Part shown: piece after piece, positions 32,542 to 41,786 of the stretch
Layout: each line of letters opens with the position of its first letter
Position numbering within the stretch: the first letter of the stretch is position 1
Assembly (NCBI GenBank): GCA_038065635.1
Contig: JBBTQP010000083.1
Span: 1 to 57,804, forward strand
Direction of reading: 5' to 3'
Source: JAHJFW01 sp038065635
GTDB lineage: Bacteria > Patescibacteriota > Patescibacteriia > 2-12-FULL-60-25
DNA length: 57,804 bases
Program-made: the position numbers and the translations under genes
The notes under the pieces: model-generated
Database searches by the model: none
Seen by the model: the letters and a program-made list of their open reading frames with translations, nothing else
Told to the model about the DNA's origin: nothing

Positions 32542-33275
32542 TTTACGAACGTGGAAATGCGGCAAAACAGTGGATTTTTGAAGAGCTAGATCGCAAATTC
32601 GGCCAATCTTCGGTACGCGTGCTCGATCTTGCCTGTGGAGACGCAAAGAAGTGGAAATCGTATATCGCTGCGCATTCATCGACTCGCGTGATTGGAATTG
32701 ATACGGATGCGAATGCGATTGAGCGCGGTAAGAGTTTGTTTGCAGGAGTTTCGCAGATCGAACTTCGCGTCTTTGATGCGCAGAATTTTATAAAGATTGC
32801 CACGTCGCAATTACCTCCTCGCAATGACAGGGAGGAATTATTCGATGCCGTTGTCGCAATGAGCGCGATTGAGCACGTTGTTGATCGTCCAGCATTTTTG
32901 AAAACTACATGGGACGCGCTTAGATCAGGTGGAATCGCATATCTAAATTACGACGCTGGTCATTTCAGATCCCACGACATAAAAGAGCGGTTGATGGTTC
33001 CGATCAGTCAGATGCTCGCGGTTTTTGGATTTGAAGGACCGTACATGAAGAAAGTGGACGACGGCGCGTTCCGCACACAGGCGGAAGCTCTGGGATTCAA
33101 AGTGACAGGAATGAAGAAGTATAACGCTCAAAAGCTCAAGGGATTAATGCGTGGAGCGCCGGATGATATATTGAACGATTGGTTCGCTTTTGAAGATTCT
33201 CTGAATGCGCGTTTTACACCAGAGAAACTTGATGACTATATGTTGTCCACCACGCTTATTCTAGAAAAGCCATGA
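32538..33275 (+). CDS. SAM-dependent methyltransferase with in-frame repeat
   Basis: A 245-residue class I methyltransferase. Motif I is VLDLACGDAKKW (29-40), then GIDTDANAIERGK; the later LFDAVVAMSAIEHVVD is typical of the family. Between them, residues about 86-98 (KIATSQLPPRNDRE region) are encoded by a right half of repeat R2 (32794-32828), an insertion in the loop before strand 4. It overlaps both neighbours by ATGA (32538 and 33272). The target may be a sugar or lipid-linked glycan, given the operon. Confidence 0.85.
   Translation: MIYERGNAAKQWIFEELDRKFGQSSVRVLDLACGDAKKWKSYIAAHSSTRVIGIDTDANAIERGKSLFAGVSQIELRVFDAQNFIKIATSQLPPRNDREELFDAVVAMSAIEHVVDRPAFLKTTWDALRSGGIAYLNYDAGHFRSHDIKERLMVPISQMLAVFGFEGPYMKKVDDGAFRTQAEALGFKVTGMKKYNAQKLKGLMRGAPDDILNDWFAFEDSLNARFTPEKLDDYMLSTTLILEKP
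32794..32828. repeat. Palindromic repeat R2, right-half copy f, inside the methyltransferase gene
   Basis: AGATTGCCACGTCGC...CTCCTCGCAATGAC, matching the right arm of copies b and e. It is translated in frame. Confidence 0.85.
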
Positions 33276-36200
33276 AGATACTGCTTGCAACCGGAATTTA
33301 TCCTCCGGAATCAGGAGGACCCGCCACGTATACAATGGGGCTGGCTTCAGCTTTGCGTTCGCGAGGACACGAAGTGATGATTGTTACATACGGGGAGACC
33401 TCCCCTAACCCCGATCAGATCCTCCCCCGTACGAAGGGGGAGTTAGAGGGGGTCGTTAGCGTGTCCCGCAACGGTGGTGCGGTTTTGCGATATTTTCGTT
33501 ATGCCTGGCGAGTATTTTTACTCGCGCGAAAATCCGATGTTGTGTACGCGCAAGGTCCTGTATCGGAAGGATTGCCTGCAACGATAGGGGCCATGATAGC
33601 CGGTCGTCCTCTTTTAATGAAAGCGGTGGGAGACTATGCATGGGAAATGGCGATGCAAAAAGGAGAGACGCGGTTGCTCGATTCGTTTTTAGCGTCCAAA
33701 CCAAAGGATATATTAAGTCGTATTGAGCGTTGGACATCTAGACGTGCGGCGCGAATGATTGTACCTAGCAAATATCTGAAAAGCGTTGTTGAGAAATGGG
33801 GAGTTCCGTCAGAAAGAATCGAAGTCGTTTTAAACGCGAACGAGACGCTTCCCGGTACTCTTGGTCGCGAAGATGAGCGTCGTGCTCTTGGCGTCTCTGA
33901 CGAAGTTGTTATTTTAACAGCCGCGCGAGCCGTGCCATGGAAGGGTGTAGCAGAGCTTATTTCATGGTGGAAAGAATTGCCGTCGACGCATCTTTTGGTC
34001 GTTGCAGGTGACGGACCGGATCTCGAAAGCTGGAAAGACGCGGCAAAGAAAAATGGTGTGGAATCTCGTGTGCGCTTCGTTGGCAGGATTGATCGAGGGT
34101 CGCTCACAAAATGGTATGAGGTGGCCGATGCTTTTGTCCTCAATTCCGGATATGAAGGATATCCTCACGTCGTAGCAGAAGCCGCATCGCGCGGAGTCCC
34201 TTGTTTTGTCAGCGACCAAGGAGGTAACCCGGAGACAAAGGATACATTCGGAGATTTGATCACGGTTTTGTCGTATAACGAAAGAACCGCGTGGGTTTCG
34301 GCATTGTCCGCTGTAGGGGCGGGCTTGTCCCGCCCTGGACGCGGCGTCCCTACGTGGTCCCATGAACAAATGGTTGATTCAACGGAAAAAATCATTTTCG
34401 GGACTGACGATCACATGCAGGTTGTTATGGTGAGCTATGATCGTGATCTTCTCGATCAAACATCCGCGACTTACGTTCGAGTTTCGTCAATCGCGGGAAG
34501 CGGTGTTACGACAAAATTTGTCGTAATGCAGGGACGTATATTCGGAAATATCTTGAAAGGAATTCGTCTCGCCAAGCGTTTTCCCGGACGCACGATCGTT
34601 ACGGCTCAAGATCCTTTCGCCGCAGGTCTCGTAGGATTCTTGATTTCACGATGGACAAATTCTCCTCTTGAAATACAAGAACACGGCGATTTTTATTCCG
34701 GCGCATGGGCGCGCGAGTCTTTGAAGAATCGTGTTTTGTCTTGGGCCGGATATCTCTTATTGCGACGAGCCGAGCGCGTTCGTGCGGTCAGTGAGAGAGT
34801 AAAAGAACATCTCGTAAGTAGTGGTATTTTTGCGGGAAAGATCGACGTGATTCCTGTCTCGCAAACTCTGCCAAATTATCAATTTGCTTCCGATCGAAAG
34901 AAAATTGATAATTGCAGGATAGTAGTTCCATGTAGATTCGTGAAACAAAAAGGATTGGATACGTTGTTGAAAGCGGCAAAGATTTTGAAGGATCGCAACG
35001 TGGTTTTTTCGGTTCAGTTAATAGGCGCAGGACCGCTAGAAAGCAAATTAATACAACAGATTGATCAAGAATCATTAAGAGACATCGTATCAATCCGCCC
35101 TTGGCAGGATCCTTCAACGCTTTGGAAGGATGCGGACATGTTCGTGCTTTCGTCCAACTACGAAGGATGGGGGAGAACTATCGTTGAAGCGATGGCCGCA
35201 GGGATACCGATCGTCACAACGGATGTCGGATGCGTTGGATNNNNNNNNNNNNNNNNNNNNNNNNNNNNNNNNNNNNNNNNNNNNNNNNNNNNNNNNNNNN
35301 NNNNNNNNNNNNNNNNNNNNNNNNNNNNNNNNNNNNNNNNGAAGCGATGGCCGCAGGGATACCGATCGTCACAACGGATGTCGGATGCGTTGGATCGTTT
35401 TTCCGTCCTCAAATTGACGGTCGTGTAGTACAGCCAAACGATCCGGTTTCACTAGCCGCCGCGATCGAAGAACAAATCAAAGAAACAGAACGCCGCGAAT
35501 GGATGCGTGATCAAGCGCTTGAACGCGCAAAGGCATTTCCGTCACAGAACGAACTTCATGAAAAACAGCGAGCGGGTTGGAGAGGGATCATAACCCCCTC
35601 TAACTCCCCCTTGTCTCAAGTGGGAGGACAAAAGATCGGTTCTCGATTTGACGCTTGGGTCATCGGATTGATCGTATTAACGATTGCTATTCGCGCGCTT
35701 TCTGTCGCTCTATTCCATCCATCACTATTAAATCGCGAATGGGGATTTTTCTATTTAGTGCAGCATTGGTTTCAGGGATACGGATATAGTTACGCAACAG
35801 AGCTCGGATGCGCGTCGGCTTATCGCTCACCAGGGTACTTATTTTTCCTAACTGCTCTCTACAGCGTTTTCCGACCGGAAAATACATTGACGCAAGCAAT
35901 TGTTCAAAACGTTTTTGTCGTCGCAATCATCTGGCTGGTTTATGCGGTAGGAAAGCGTCTGGTCGGAAAACGCGCGGCGCTTGTCGGCGCGTTCATAATG
36001 GCGGTTTATCCATATACCTTCTATCATTACACACAGTACTACCACACGTTCTTGTCCTCTTTTTTCCTTTTATTGATAGTTTGGTTCGTTCTGCGTCTAG
36101 CGGAATCGAAGCGTAAACGCGATGCTATAGGCGCAGGACTTTCTATCGGGGCGTTGGCCTATGTTCAAGGAACCATTCTTGTCGCCGCTCCGTTTATCGT

Positions 36201-37038
36201 ACTTTGGCTTTTTTGGAAGTGGAAATTCGATTTTAAACGAACTATTGTTGCGGCGGTTCTTATGACCGTATTTTCAGCCGGGTTGATTGCCCCATGGACT
36301 TATAGGAACTGGAAAGAGCTCCATGCGTTCGTGCCGTTGACTACTGATTTGGGATTTGGTTTGTATAAAGCTAATAATGAAAATATATACGAACTGACAA
36401 AACGCGGTTACCCGCAGGAAGTGGTTGATGACGTGGTTGTTTCTTCGACCAATCCCGATTACGTAATGTATCGCTTGCGTCCCGAGATACAGGCTGAGTT
36501 GGAACGTGACGGCGCTTTTCGTGATTCGTATTTCTGGGCCAACTGGCATCCCAAGGAACCAAATAGCATCGCTTCGACATGCAAGGGACTTGGGCCTGTT
36601 AATGAGGTCGGGTTTAATGATTATTGGACAGAGCGGGCTAACAACTGGAATCAGAAGACCTCTCTTGGAGAGCGTTTAAAACTACATCTGTTAAAACTTA
36701 AAACATTTTGGCAGCCATCGCTGTTTCCTTCTGTGAAAACCGGCGCGCCTTGGTCTTTTGCAGGCAACCCGTTGAAAGTTTGGCTTGCGAGAAATGCAGT
36801 TACTACCGCCTCAGCTATTGTTATTTTCGGTGGTTTCATAGGACTTTTCATATCAGTACGCCGCCGCGGCAAAGATGTCTGGCTTCCGCTCGCCATTCTT
36901 ATCGTTTACACGTTAATGCACACGTTTTTTGCGGGATATACCAAATATCGAATTCCATTAGATAATCTTTTGGCGATTTATGCTGGTTATACTTTGATAT
37001 ATTTTTGGGATCGTATAAGAGGTTCGGATAAGAGCTAA
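33272..37038 (+). CDS. Fused GT4-GT4-GT-C membrane glycosyltransferase (gene spans a false assembly gap)
   Basis: Before the N-run the frame codes two GT4 units: residues about 1-375 (GIYPPESGGPATYTMGL, YEGYPHVVAEAASRG) and about 385 onward (VMVSYDRDLLDQTSATYVRV, SSNYEGWGRTIVEAMAAG). After it, the same frame codes the end of the second GT4 and then a polytopic GT-C/PMT-like part with about 9 helices (LIVLTIAIRALSVALFHP, GYSYATELGCASAYRSPGYLFF). The 55 bp left of the gap (35186-35240) are repeated exactly right of it (35341-35395), so collapsing the overlap gives one frame of 1204 codons. Three repeats are translated in frame: R3 near residues 43-61, R4 near 348-361, R3 near 721-733, the last two at domain junctions. 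Confidence 0.85.
33397..33454. repeat. Palindromic repeat R3, copy b, in frame near the N-terminus of the fused glycosyltransferase
   Basis: GACCTCCCCTAACCCC...GGGGGAGTTAGAGGGGGTC, reverse orientation relative to 49-123. It adds roughly residues 43-61 to the first GT4 domain. Confidence 0.88.
34313..34353. repeat. Palindromic repeat R4, copy b, at the GT4-GT4 junction
   Basis: GTAGGGGCGGGCTTGTCCCG...GCGTCCCTAC, a shorter relative of 29797-29875; in frame, about residues 348-361. Confidence 0.82.
35186..35395. other. False assembly gap flanked by a 55-bp duplicate
   Basis: 100 N (35241-35340) with identical 55-bp flanks in the same reading frame. This is the signature of two contigs that overlap but were scaffolded with a fixed-size gap. 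No sequence is probably missing. Confidence 0.9.
35590..35628. repeat. Palindromic repeat R3, half copy c, at the GT4/GT-C junction
   Basis: ATAACCCCCTCTAACTCCCC followed by TTGTCTCAAGTGGGAGGA; translated as IITPSNSPLSQVGG between the second GT4 domain and the first membrane helix. Confidence 0.8.
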
Positions 37039-37044
37039 ATCATT

Positions 37045-38886
37045 ATGTGTGGATTTGCAGGATTTGTAGGAACTCCAGACTCCGAACTTCTTCAACGGAT
37101 GGGTTTAAGCGTTAGGCATCGCGGTCCTGATGGTAATGAGAATTATTCCGATGGCGCGTGTTCGTTAGTTCACTATCGTCTTTCAATTATCGATCTTTCA
37201 ACGGCTGGACGTCAGCCGATGAAAACTGCGGATGGAAGATTTGTGATTGCGTATAACGGCGAGATTTATAATTATCGCGAATTACGAAAGCAATACGAAA
37301 GCGAAGGATGGAAATTCGAATCACGTACGGACACAGAATGTTTTTTAGCCTCCGCGGCTTTGCATAATCTTCACGATCTCGATCAATTTCACGGAATATT
37401 TTCATTCGTACTTTGGGATTCGAAAGAACACGTCTGCTACGTCGCGCGCGATCGAATGGGAATAAAACCACTATTTATTTCAACGCAAAACGGTAGAATT
37501 GCCTTTGCTAGCGAAATTCAAGCGTTGCTTCACCTCAAGGAGAAATGGAAGATAGATTCTGTTGCTAGATCAATGTATCTTTCTGTCGGATATGTGCCAG
37601 GACCGAGAACGATTTATGAAGGCATTCAGTCACTTGAATCCGGCAGACGCTACGTAATTACAGATGGAAAACTTTGTGACGAAGGAGCGTTTTATAATAA
37701 TTCAAATACACAGTCGGGTCTTTCACAATCAGATGCTAAAAATGCTCTCGTCCAGATTGTAGATAAAGCGGTTTCGAATCAACTCGTTTCCGATCGTCCG
37801 GTGGGCGTTTTTCTTTCAGGCGGTTTGGATTCCTCGGTCGTTCTTTCTTCGATGCGTTCAGCTCAACCGAATGGAGAGATAAAGACATTCACTACAAGAT
37901 TTAAACATGACACCGCTGATCCGAAGTTTAATCGCGATGCTGATCTCGCGAAACTTACTGCGAAAAAATACGGATGCGATCATCACGAGGTAACGATTGA
38001 CGAACGGAATGTAATCGAGAATGCGGAGTTAGTCGCTTATTCTTTGGGACAACCGCATAACAACCATTCCACTGTAGCGTTGGATGCCGCCGTGATGTTG
38101 GCAAGGAAAGATGTCGTGGTGGTTTTGTCGGGTGACGGTGGGGACGAGTCTTTTGGCGGATATGATCGATATAAGTTTTACAAGCGCGTTTCGAGCTTGT
38201 TCCGGAATTCTATCGGCAGAGCTATCCTTGGAATTCATCCACGTAGTCGTACGTGGTTGAAGAATTTGAGCGCAAACGACGAGGCCGGCGCAATGTTATC
38301 GTTTCATGCCACGCCACTTTTGGATCGAAAGGTTTTGTTCGGAGAAGCGGCAAATGACGATCCGATTCTTGAAGACTTGAGAAATAGATTAAATGGGATC
38401 GTGTCTCATGACCGTGTCGCGCGTTTTATGGAATTAGATCGTGAAACTTGGTTGCGCGATGATGCGTTTGTGCGTTCCGATCGCTTAACGATGCGTTGCG
38501 GTCTCGAGCTACGCGTTCCTTTGACCGATGATTCAATCGTGGAGTTTGCGGCGTCATTGCCGAGTGATTATCACGTCACCTATGGTAAAACAAAGGCGTT
38601 GTGGCGTGACGCGTTTGCGGATCGTTGCTTGCCGGAAATTGCTAGCGAGCAAAAGCGAGGATGGTTTCCTCCGACATCGAAGTGGTTGCGTGCTGGATTG
38701 AAGGAATGGGCGCGAGAAATATTGGAAGAAGCAATCGCCACTCATCAATGGATAAATGGCACGGCTTTACGGAATGCGTGGGAAGAGCATCAATCGTCAC
38801 GTGTTTATCGTCTTCAAGAGATTTGGACGGTAATCGCATATCATCTATGGTGGCGCGCGAACGGTCATAAGATCTACGATGTATGA
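37045..38886 (+). CDS. Asparagine synthase (glutamine-hydrolysing) family amidotransferase, second copy
   Basis: A 613-residue class-II amidotransferase. Cys2 (MCGFAGFVG), RHRGPDGNENY, and YNGEIYNYRELR form the glutaminase half; SGGLDS (258-263) and LSGDGGDESFGGYDRYKFY the ATP-pyrophosphatase. It is clearly divergent from the first copy at 28447 and lacks an inserted repeat, so it is not a recent duplicate. It starts 6 bp after the fused glycosyltransferase and overlaps the next gene by ATGA. A role in amidating a glycan carboxyl group is plausible; asparagine synthesis cannot be excluded. Confidence 0.92.
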   Translation: MCGFAGFVGTPDSELLQRMGLSVRHRGPDGNENYSDGACSLVHYRLSIIDLSTAGRQPMKTADGRFVIAYNGEIYNYRELRKQYESEGWKFESRTDTECFLASAALHNLHDLDQFHGIFSFVLWDSKEHVCYVARDRMGIKPLFISTQNGRIAFASEIQALLHLKEKWKIDSVARSMYLSVGYVPGPRTIYEGIQSLESGRRYVITDGKLCDEGAFYNNSNTQSGLSQSDAKNALVQIVDKAVSNQLVSDRPVGVFLSGGLDSSVVLSSMRSAQPNGEIKTFTTRFKHDTADPKFNRDADLAKLTAKKYGCDHHEVTIDERNVIENAELVAYSLGQPHNNHSTVALDAAVMLARKDVVVVLSGDGGDESFGGYDRYKFYKRVSSLFRNSIGRAILGIHPRSRTWLKNLSANDEAGAMLSFHATPLLDRKVLFGEAANDDPILEDLRNRLNGIVSHDRVARFMELDRETWLRDDAFVRSDRLTMRCGLELRVPLTDDSIVEFAASLPSDYHVTYGKTKALWRDAFADRCLPEIASEQKRGWFPPTSKWLRAGLKEWAREILEEAIATHQWINGTALRNAWEEHQSSRVYRLQEIWTVIAYHLWWRANGHKIYDV

Positions 38887-40010
38887 AGATAATTTACGTC
38901 GAAAACGTGCGCGTTCCCTCTGAACGCGCACACGCATACCAGATATCGCAGACCTGCGCTTGGTTCGCGCGACTAGGGCATGACGTTACGCTTGTCAATC
39001 CCGATCGTGCCGGCGGAAAAGATATATTTACCGAATACGGTTTAGAACCGGGATTATTAAAGCATGTCACACTTCGTATCATAGATCCGCTTTCATGGGA
39101 CTGGTTTCCTCTAAAAAAGATTGCCTATGCGTTGCAGCGATATTTTTTTGTTCGCAAGCTTCGTTCATGGGCTCGGATACAGACGGCTGACATTTGGTAT
39201 ACGCGCGATCCGGCAATGATTGACGCGTTGAAAGATGTTCAAGTCGCTCGGTGGGCGCTTGAGTTGCACGATGCTCCTGATGCGAATTCGGCGCGTTGGG
39301 ATCGGATTAAGGGCTCGATTGCAGTGTATATCGCAATATCACGTGGTTTGGTGGATTGGCTTAAGAAAAAGGGGATTGATGCCGCTTTGGCGCCGGACGG
39401 GTTCGATCCGAAGGAGATTGAATCGTTAAAGACTCGTGAAGAAGCCCGCAAAATCCTTGGATTACCAGAAGATGCGTTTATAGCGATTTACACAGGAACA
39501 TTTTATCCATGGAAGGGCGTAGATCTCGTAGCCAGAGCATGGGCTAAAACTCCGTCGAGCGTGCATTTGGTATTAATTGGAGGTCCGGAATCCGATCTAA
39601 AGAGGATTGAACAATGTATTGATCCAATGGTTTCAAGCAGAGTCCATCTTTTTTCAATGATGCCAAGACGAGATGCGATTTCGATTTTATCCGCAGCGGA
39701 CATCGGGCTTCTCACGACTTCACCGAATTATGCGATTGGAAGGGAATTTACTTCGCCTCTCAAGCAGTTCGAATACCTTGCGGCATGTCTCCCGTTGCTC
39801 GCAACGGAAGTGCCTTCATCGCACGAAGTGTTGGATAATGATGTTGCAAAATTTTTTAATTATACGGAAGACGATTTTGCTGTAAAGATTATCGAAATTA
39901 TTAATGATAGTTCATGGCGAGAAGCGGCCGCATCTTTTGCTAAAAACCGAGCTTCCGAATATACGTGGGAAGCGCGCTCGAAGCGAATATTGGATGTGTT
40001 ACAGATATGA
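38883..40010 (+). CDS. Glycosyltransferase family 4
   Basis: A 375-residue GT-B enzyme. N-terminal KIIYVENVRVPSERAHAYQI is an unusual GT4 start, with the acceptor domain containing WYTRDPAMIDALK and WALELHDAP. The second half has AIYTGTFYPWKGVDLVARAW, VLIGGPESDLKRIE and the donor region REFTSPLKQFEYLAACLPLLATE, in which the usual first glutamate is replaced by the EFTSPLKQFE pattern, as in the GT4 enzymes acting on undecaprenyl-linked oligosaccharides. ATGA overlaps on both sides (38883, 40007) place it firmly in the operon. Confidence 0.85.
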   Translation: MKIIYVENVRVPSERAHAYQISQTCAWFARLGHDVTLVNPDRAGGKDIFTEYGLEPGLLKHVTLRIIDPLSWDWFPLKKIAYALQRYFFVRKLRSWARIQTADIWYTRDPAMIDALKDVQVARWALELHDAPDANSARWDRIKGSIAVYIAISRGLVDWLKKKGIDAALAPDGFDPKEIESLKTREEARKILGLPEDAFIAIYTGTFYPWKGVDLVARAWAKTPSSVHLVLIGGPESDLKRIEQCIDPMVSSRVHLFSMMPRRDAISILSAADIGLLTTSPNYAIGREFTSPLKQFEYLAACLPLLATEVPSSHEVLDNDVAKFFNYTEDDFAVKIIEIINDSSWREAAASFAKNRASEYTWEARSKRILDVLQI

Positions 40011-41035
40011 ATAAAACGATACGATTGCTTGTAATTACCCAAGCGGTGGATCAGGAAGATTCGGCGCTCGGTTTTTTCTGTGAGTGGCTCGAGGCGTTCG
40101 CGGCAGATGCACGTGTAGAGTCTGTAGAAGTTTTGTGTCTTCGTAATGGTAAATGGGATTCGATGCCTTCTAACGTTTCAATAAAGATTCTTCCTTCAGG
40201 GATTTTGGCACGAATTATATATTTTTATTTATTTATCCTACCGAGGCGTTTTGATGCGATTTTCGTTCATATGACGCCCATTTGGGCGGTTTTGGGCGGA
40301 TTATTGTGGCGACTGACAGGGCAACGCCTTTTGCTTTGGTATACGCACGGAACAAAGACCAAAGCGCTATCAACGGCTGTTTGGTTCGCTGATAAGGTTT
40401 GTACGGCTACACCAGAAGCGTTTCCAATCAAGACTCCGAAAATGATCGCTATGGGGCATGGGATTGGAAGCGGATTCGCAAATGTTTCTCGCATCTCGCA
40501 TGACAATGGTGATTTGCGCTTTATTTCTGTTGGTCGTATTTCAGAACGAAAGGCTGTAAAACAGACGGTTGCATTTTTTGGTAAGATCAAGGAAATATGT
40601 TCAGTCGCACGCTTCACATGGATTGGTGAGCCGCTTACCGGTCTAGATATACAGTATTTTGGAAAAGTTCGCGAAGAGATTACAAGACTCAATCTTAAGG
40701 ATAGCTTTGAATTTCGGGGAAGCGTGCTTTATCGCGATATGCCGAAGATATATTCCGAATCGGATTGCTTGATCCATCTTTCAGAAACAGGGAGCTTGGA
40801 CAAAGTTGTAATCGAATCTATGGCTGCAGGATGTTCCGTTTTTAGTACAAATTCCGCTACGAAAGAAGCACTGCCGGATGCATACTGGAATGATTCATTG
40901 GGCGTAGATGCTGCAAACGAGGCGGTCAGACGAGCGCGACATGGCGTTTCAGTCGAAAGTCGCATTGTCGTGAATCAAGGGTTTTCGCTTTCCGCATTGA
41001 TTGAAAGGATTATAAATGTTGCGTTTTTTACTTGA
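40007..41035 (+). CDS. Glycosyltransferase family 4, short form
   Basis: A 342-residue enzyme. The start at 40007 overlaps the previous stop (ATGA); an upstream frame from 39965 only shadows that gene. KIRLLVITQAVDQEDSALGFF-like N-terminus, HMTPIWAVLGGLLWRLTGQRLLLWYTHGTK and then FISVGRISERKAVKQTV, IYSESDCLIHLSETGSLDKVVIESMAAG in the donor domain identify a GT-B fold; the E-x7-E pattern is altered (ETGSLDKVVIE). The membrane-associating hydrophobic helix near 65-80 (ARIIYFYLFILP) may bring it to the lipid-linked substrate. Confidence 0.82.
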   Translation: MNKTIRLLVITQAVDQEDSALGFFCEWLEAFAADARVESVEVLCLRNGKWDSMPSNVSIKILPSGILARIIYFYLFILPRRFDAIFVHMTPIWAVLGGLLWRLTGQRLLLWYTHGTKTKALSTAVWFADKVCTATPEAFPIKTPKMIAMGHGIGSGFANVSRISHDNGDLRFISVGRISERKAVKQTVAFFGKIKEICSVARFTWIGEPLTGLDIQYFGKVREEITRLNLKDSFEFRGSVLYRDMPKIYSESDCLIHLSETGSLDKVVIESMAAGCSVFSTNSATKEALPDAYWNDSLGVDAANEAVRRARHGVSVESRIVVNQGFSLSALIERIINVAFFT

Positions 41036-41078
41036 CATTCTTCATATATTTCCGCATCCTGCGCAAATATCTTCACCT

Positions 41079-41786
41079 ATGATTTCAATCGTTTTCCCGG
41101 CTTTTAACGAAGCGGAGAATATACGTCGTTTTCAGACGGAAGTACTTCCAGAATTTATGAAATTAGGGATGCCGTTTGAGATAATAATCGTGGATGATGG
41201 AAGTTCGGACGAGACTGCGTCAATCGCTTCGTCACTAGGACAATCGGTGCGATGTGTGAAGCATGACAGGAATCGTGGACTTGGCGCAGCCATTAGAACC
41301 GGAATCGCGGAAGCCAAAGGAGACCTCGTGGTAACGATGGATACGGATTTAACCTTTGCGCCTTCTTTGGTCGCTAAGCTGCTTAAGCGATTCCAGATGG
41401 GTGACGTCGACGTAGTTTCCGGATCTCCGAAACTAGCGGGGTATGGAAAGGATATTCCTTCGTATAGAATTTTCGTTTCTCATGTCGCGACTATTATCTA
41501 CCAACTAGTAATGGGCGCGAAAATTACGGCAGTCAGCCCGATACTTAGGTTGTATAAACGTGATCAACTATTGGAACTGCCGTTGCAATCGACGGGTTTT
41601 GATATCAACGCAGAGATTCTTTTCTATCTCATTCGAAATAATCGAAAGATCGCGGAGATTCCTGCGCCTTTGACGCAACGCATTCATGGGGAGAGTAAAT
41701 TGAATTATGGTAAAGAAATGCGACGTCATTTGCGTTTGTTAAAGCGCATGATCGCTTTGCGGTTTACAGGACGCAATAAAGTATGA
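41079..41786 (+). CDS. Glycosyltransferase family 2 (dolichyl/polyprenyl-phosphate mannose synthase-like)
   Basis: A 235-residue GT-A enzyme. VFPAFNEAENIRRF, IIVDDGSSDET and TMDTDLTFAPSLV (the DxD-type donor site) are DPM1-family features; VSGSPKLAGYG and HGESKLNYGKEM are further family segments. It lacks the C-terminal membrane helices of many relatives, so it would act as a soluble or peripheral enzyme that loads a sugar onto polyprenyl phosphate, making donors for GT-C enzymes. An upstream ATG at 41016 overlaps the previous gene; 41079 was preferred because TATCTT lies 5 nt before it and the family start is MISIVFPAFN. The choice is uncertain. Confidence 0.85.
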   Translation: MISIVFPAFNEAENIRRFQTEVLPEFMKLGMPFEIIIVDDGSSDETASIASSLGQSVRCVKHDRNRGLGAAIRTGIAEAKGDLVVTMDTDLTFAPSLVAKLLKRFQMGDVDVVSGSPKLAGYGKDIPSYRIFVSHVATIIYQLVMGAKITAVSPILRLYKRDQLLELPLQSTGFDINAEILFYLIRNNRKIAEIPAPLTQRIHGESKLNYGKEMRRHLRLLKRMIALRFTGRNKV

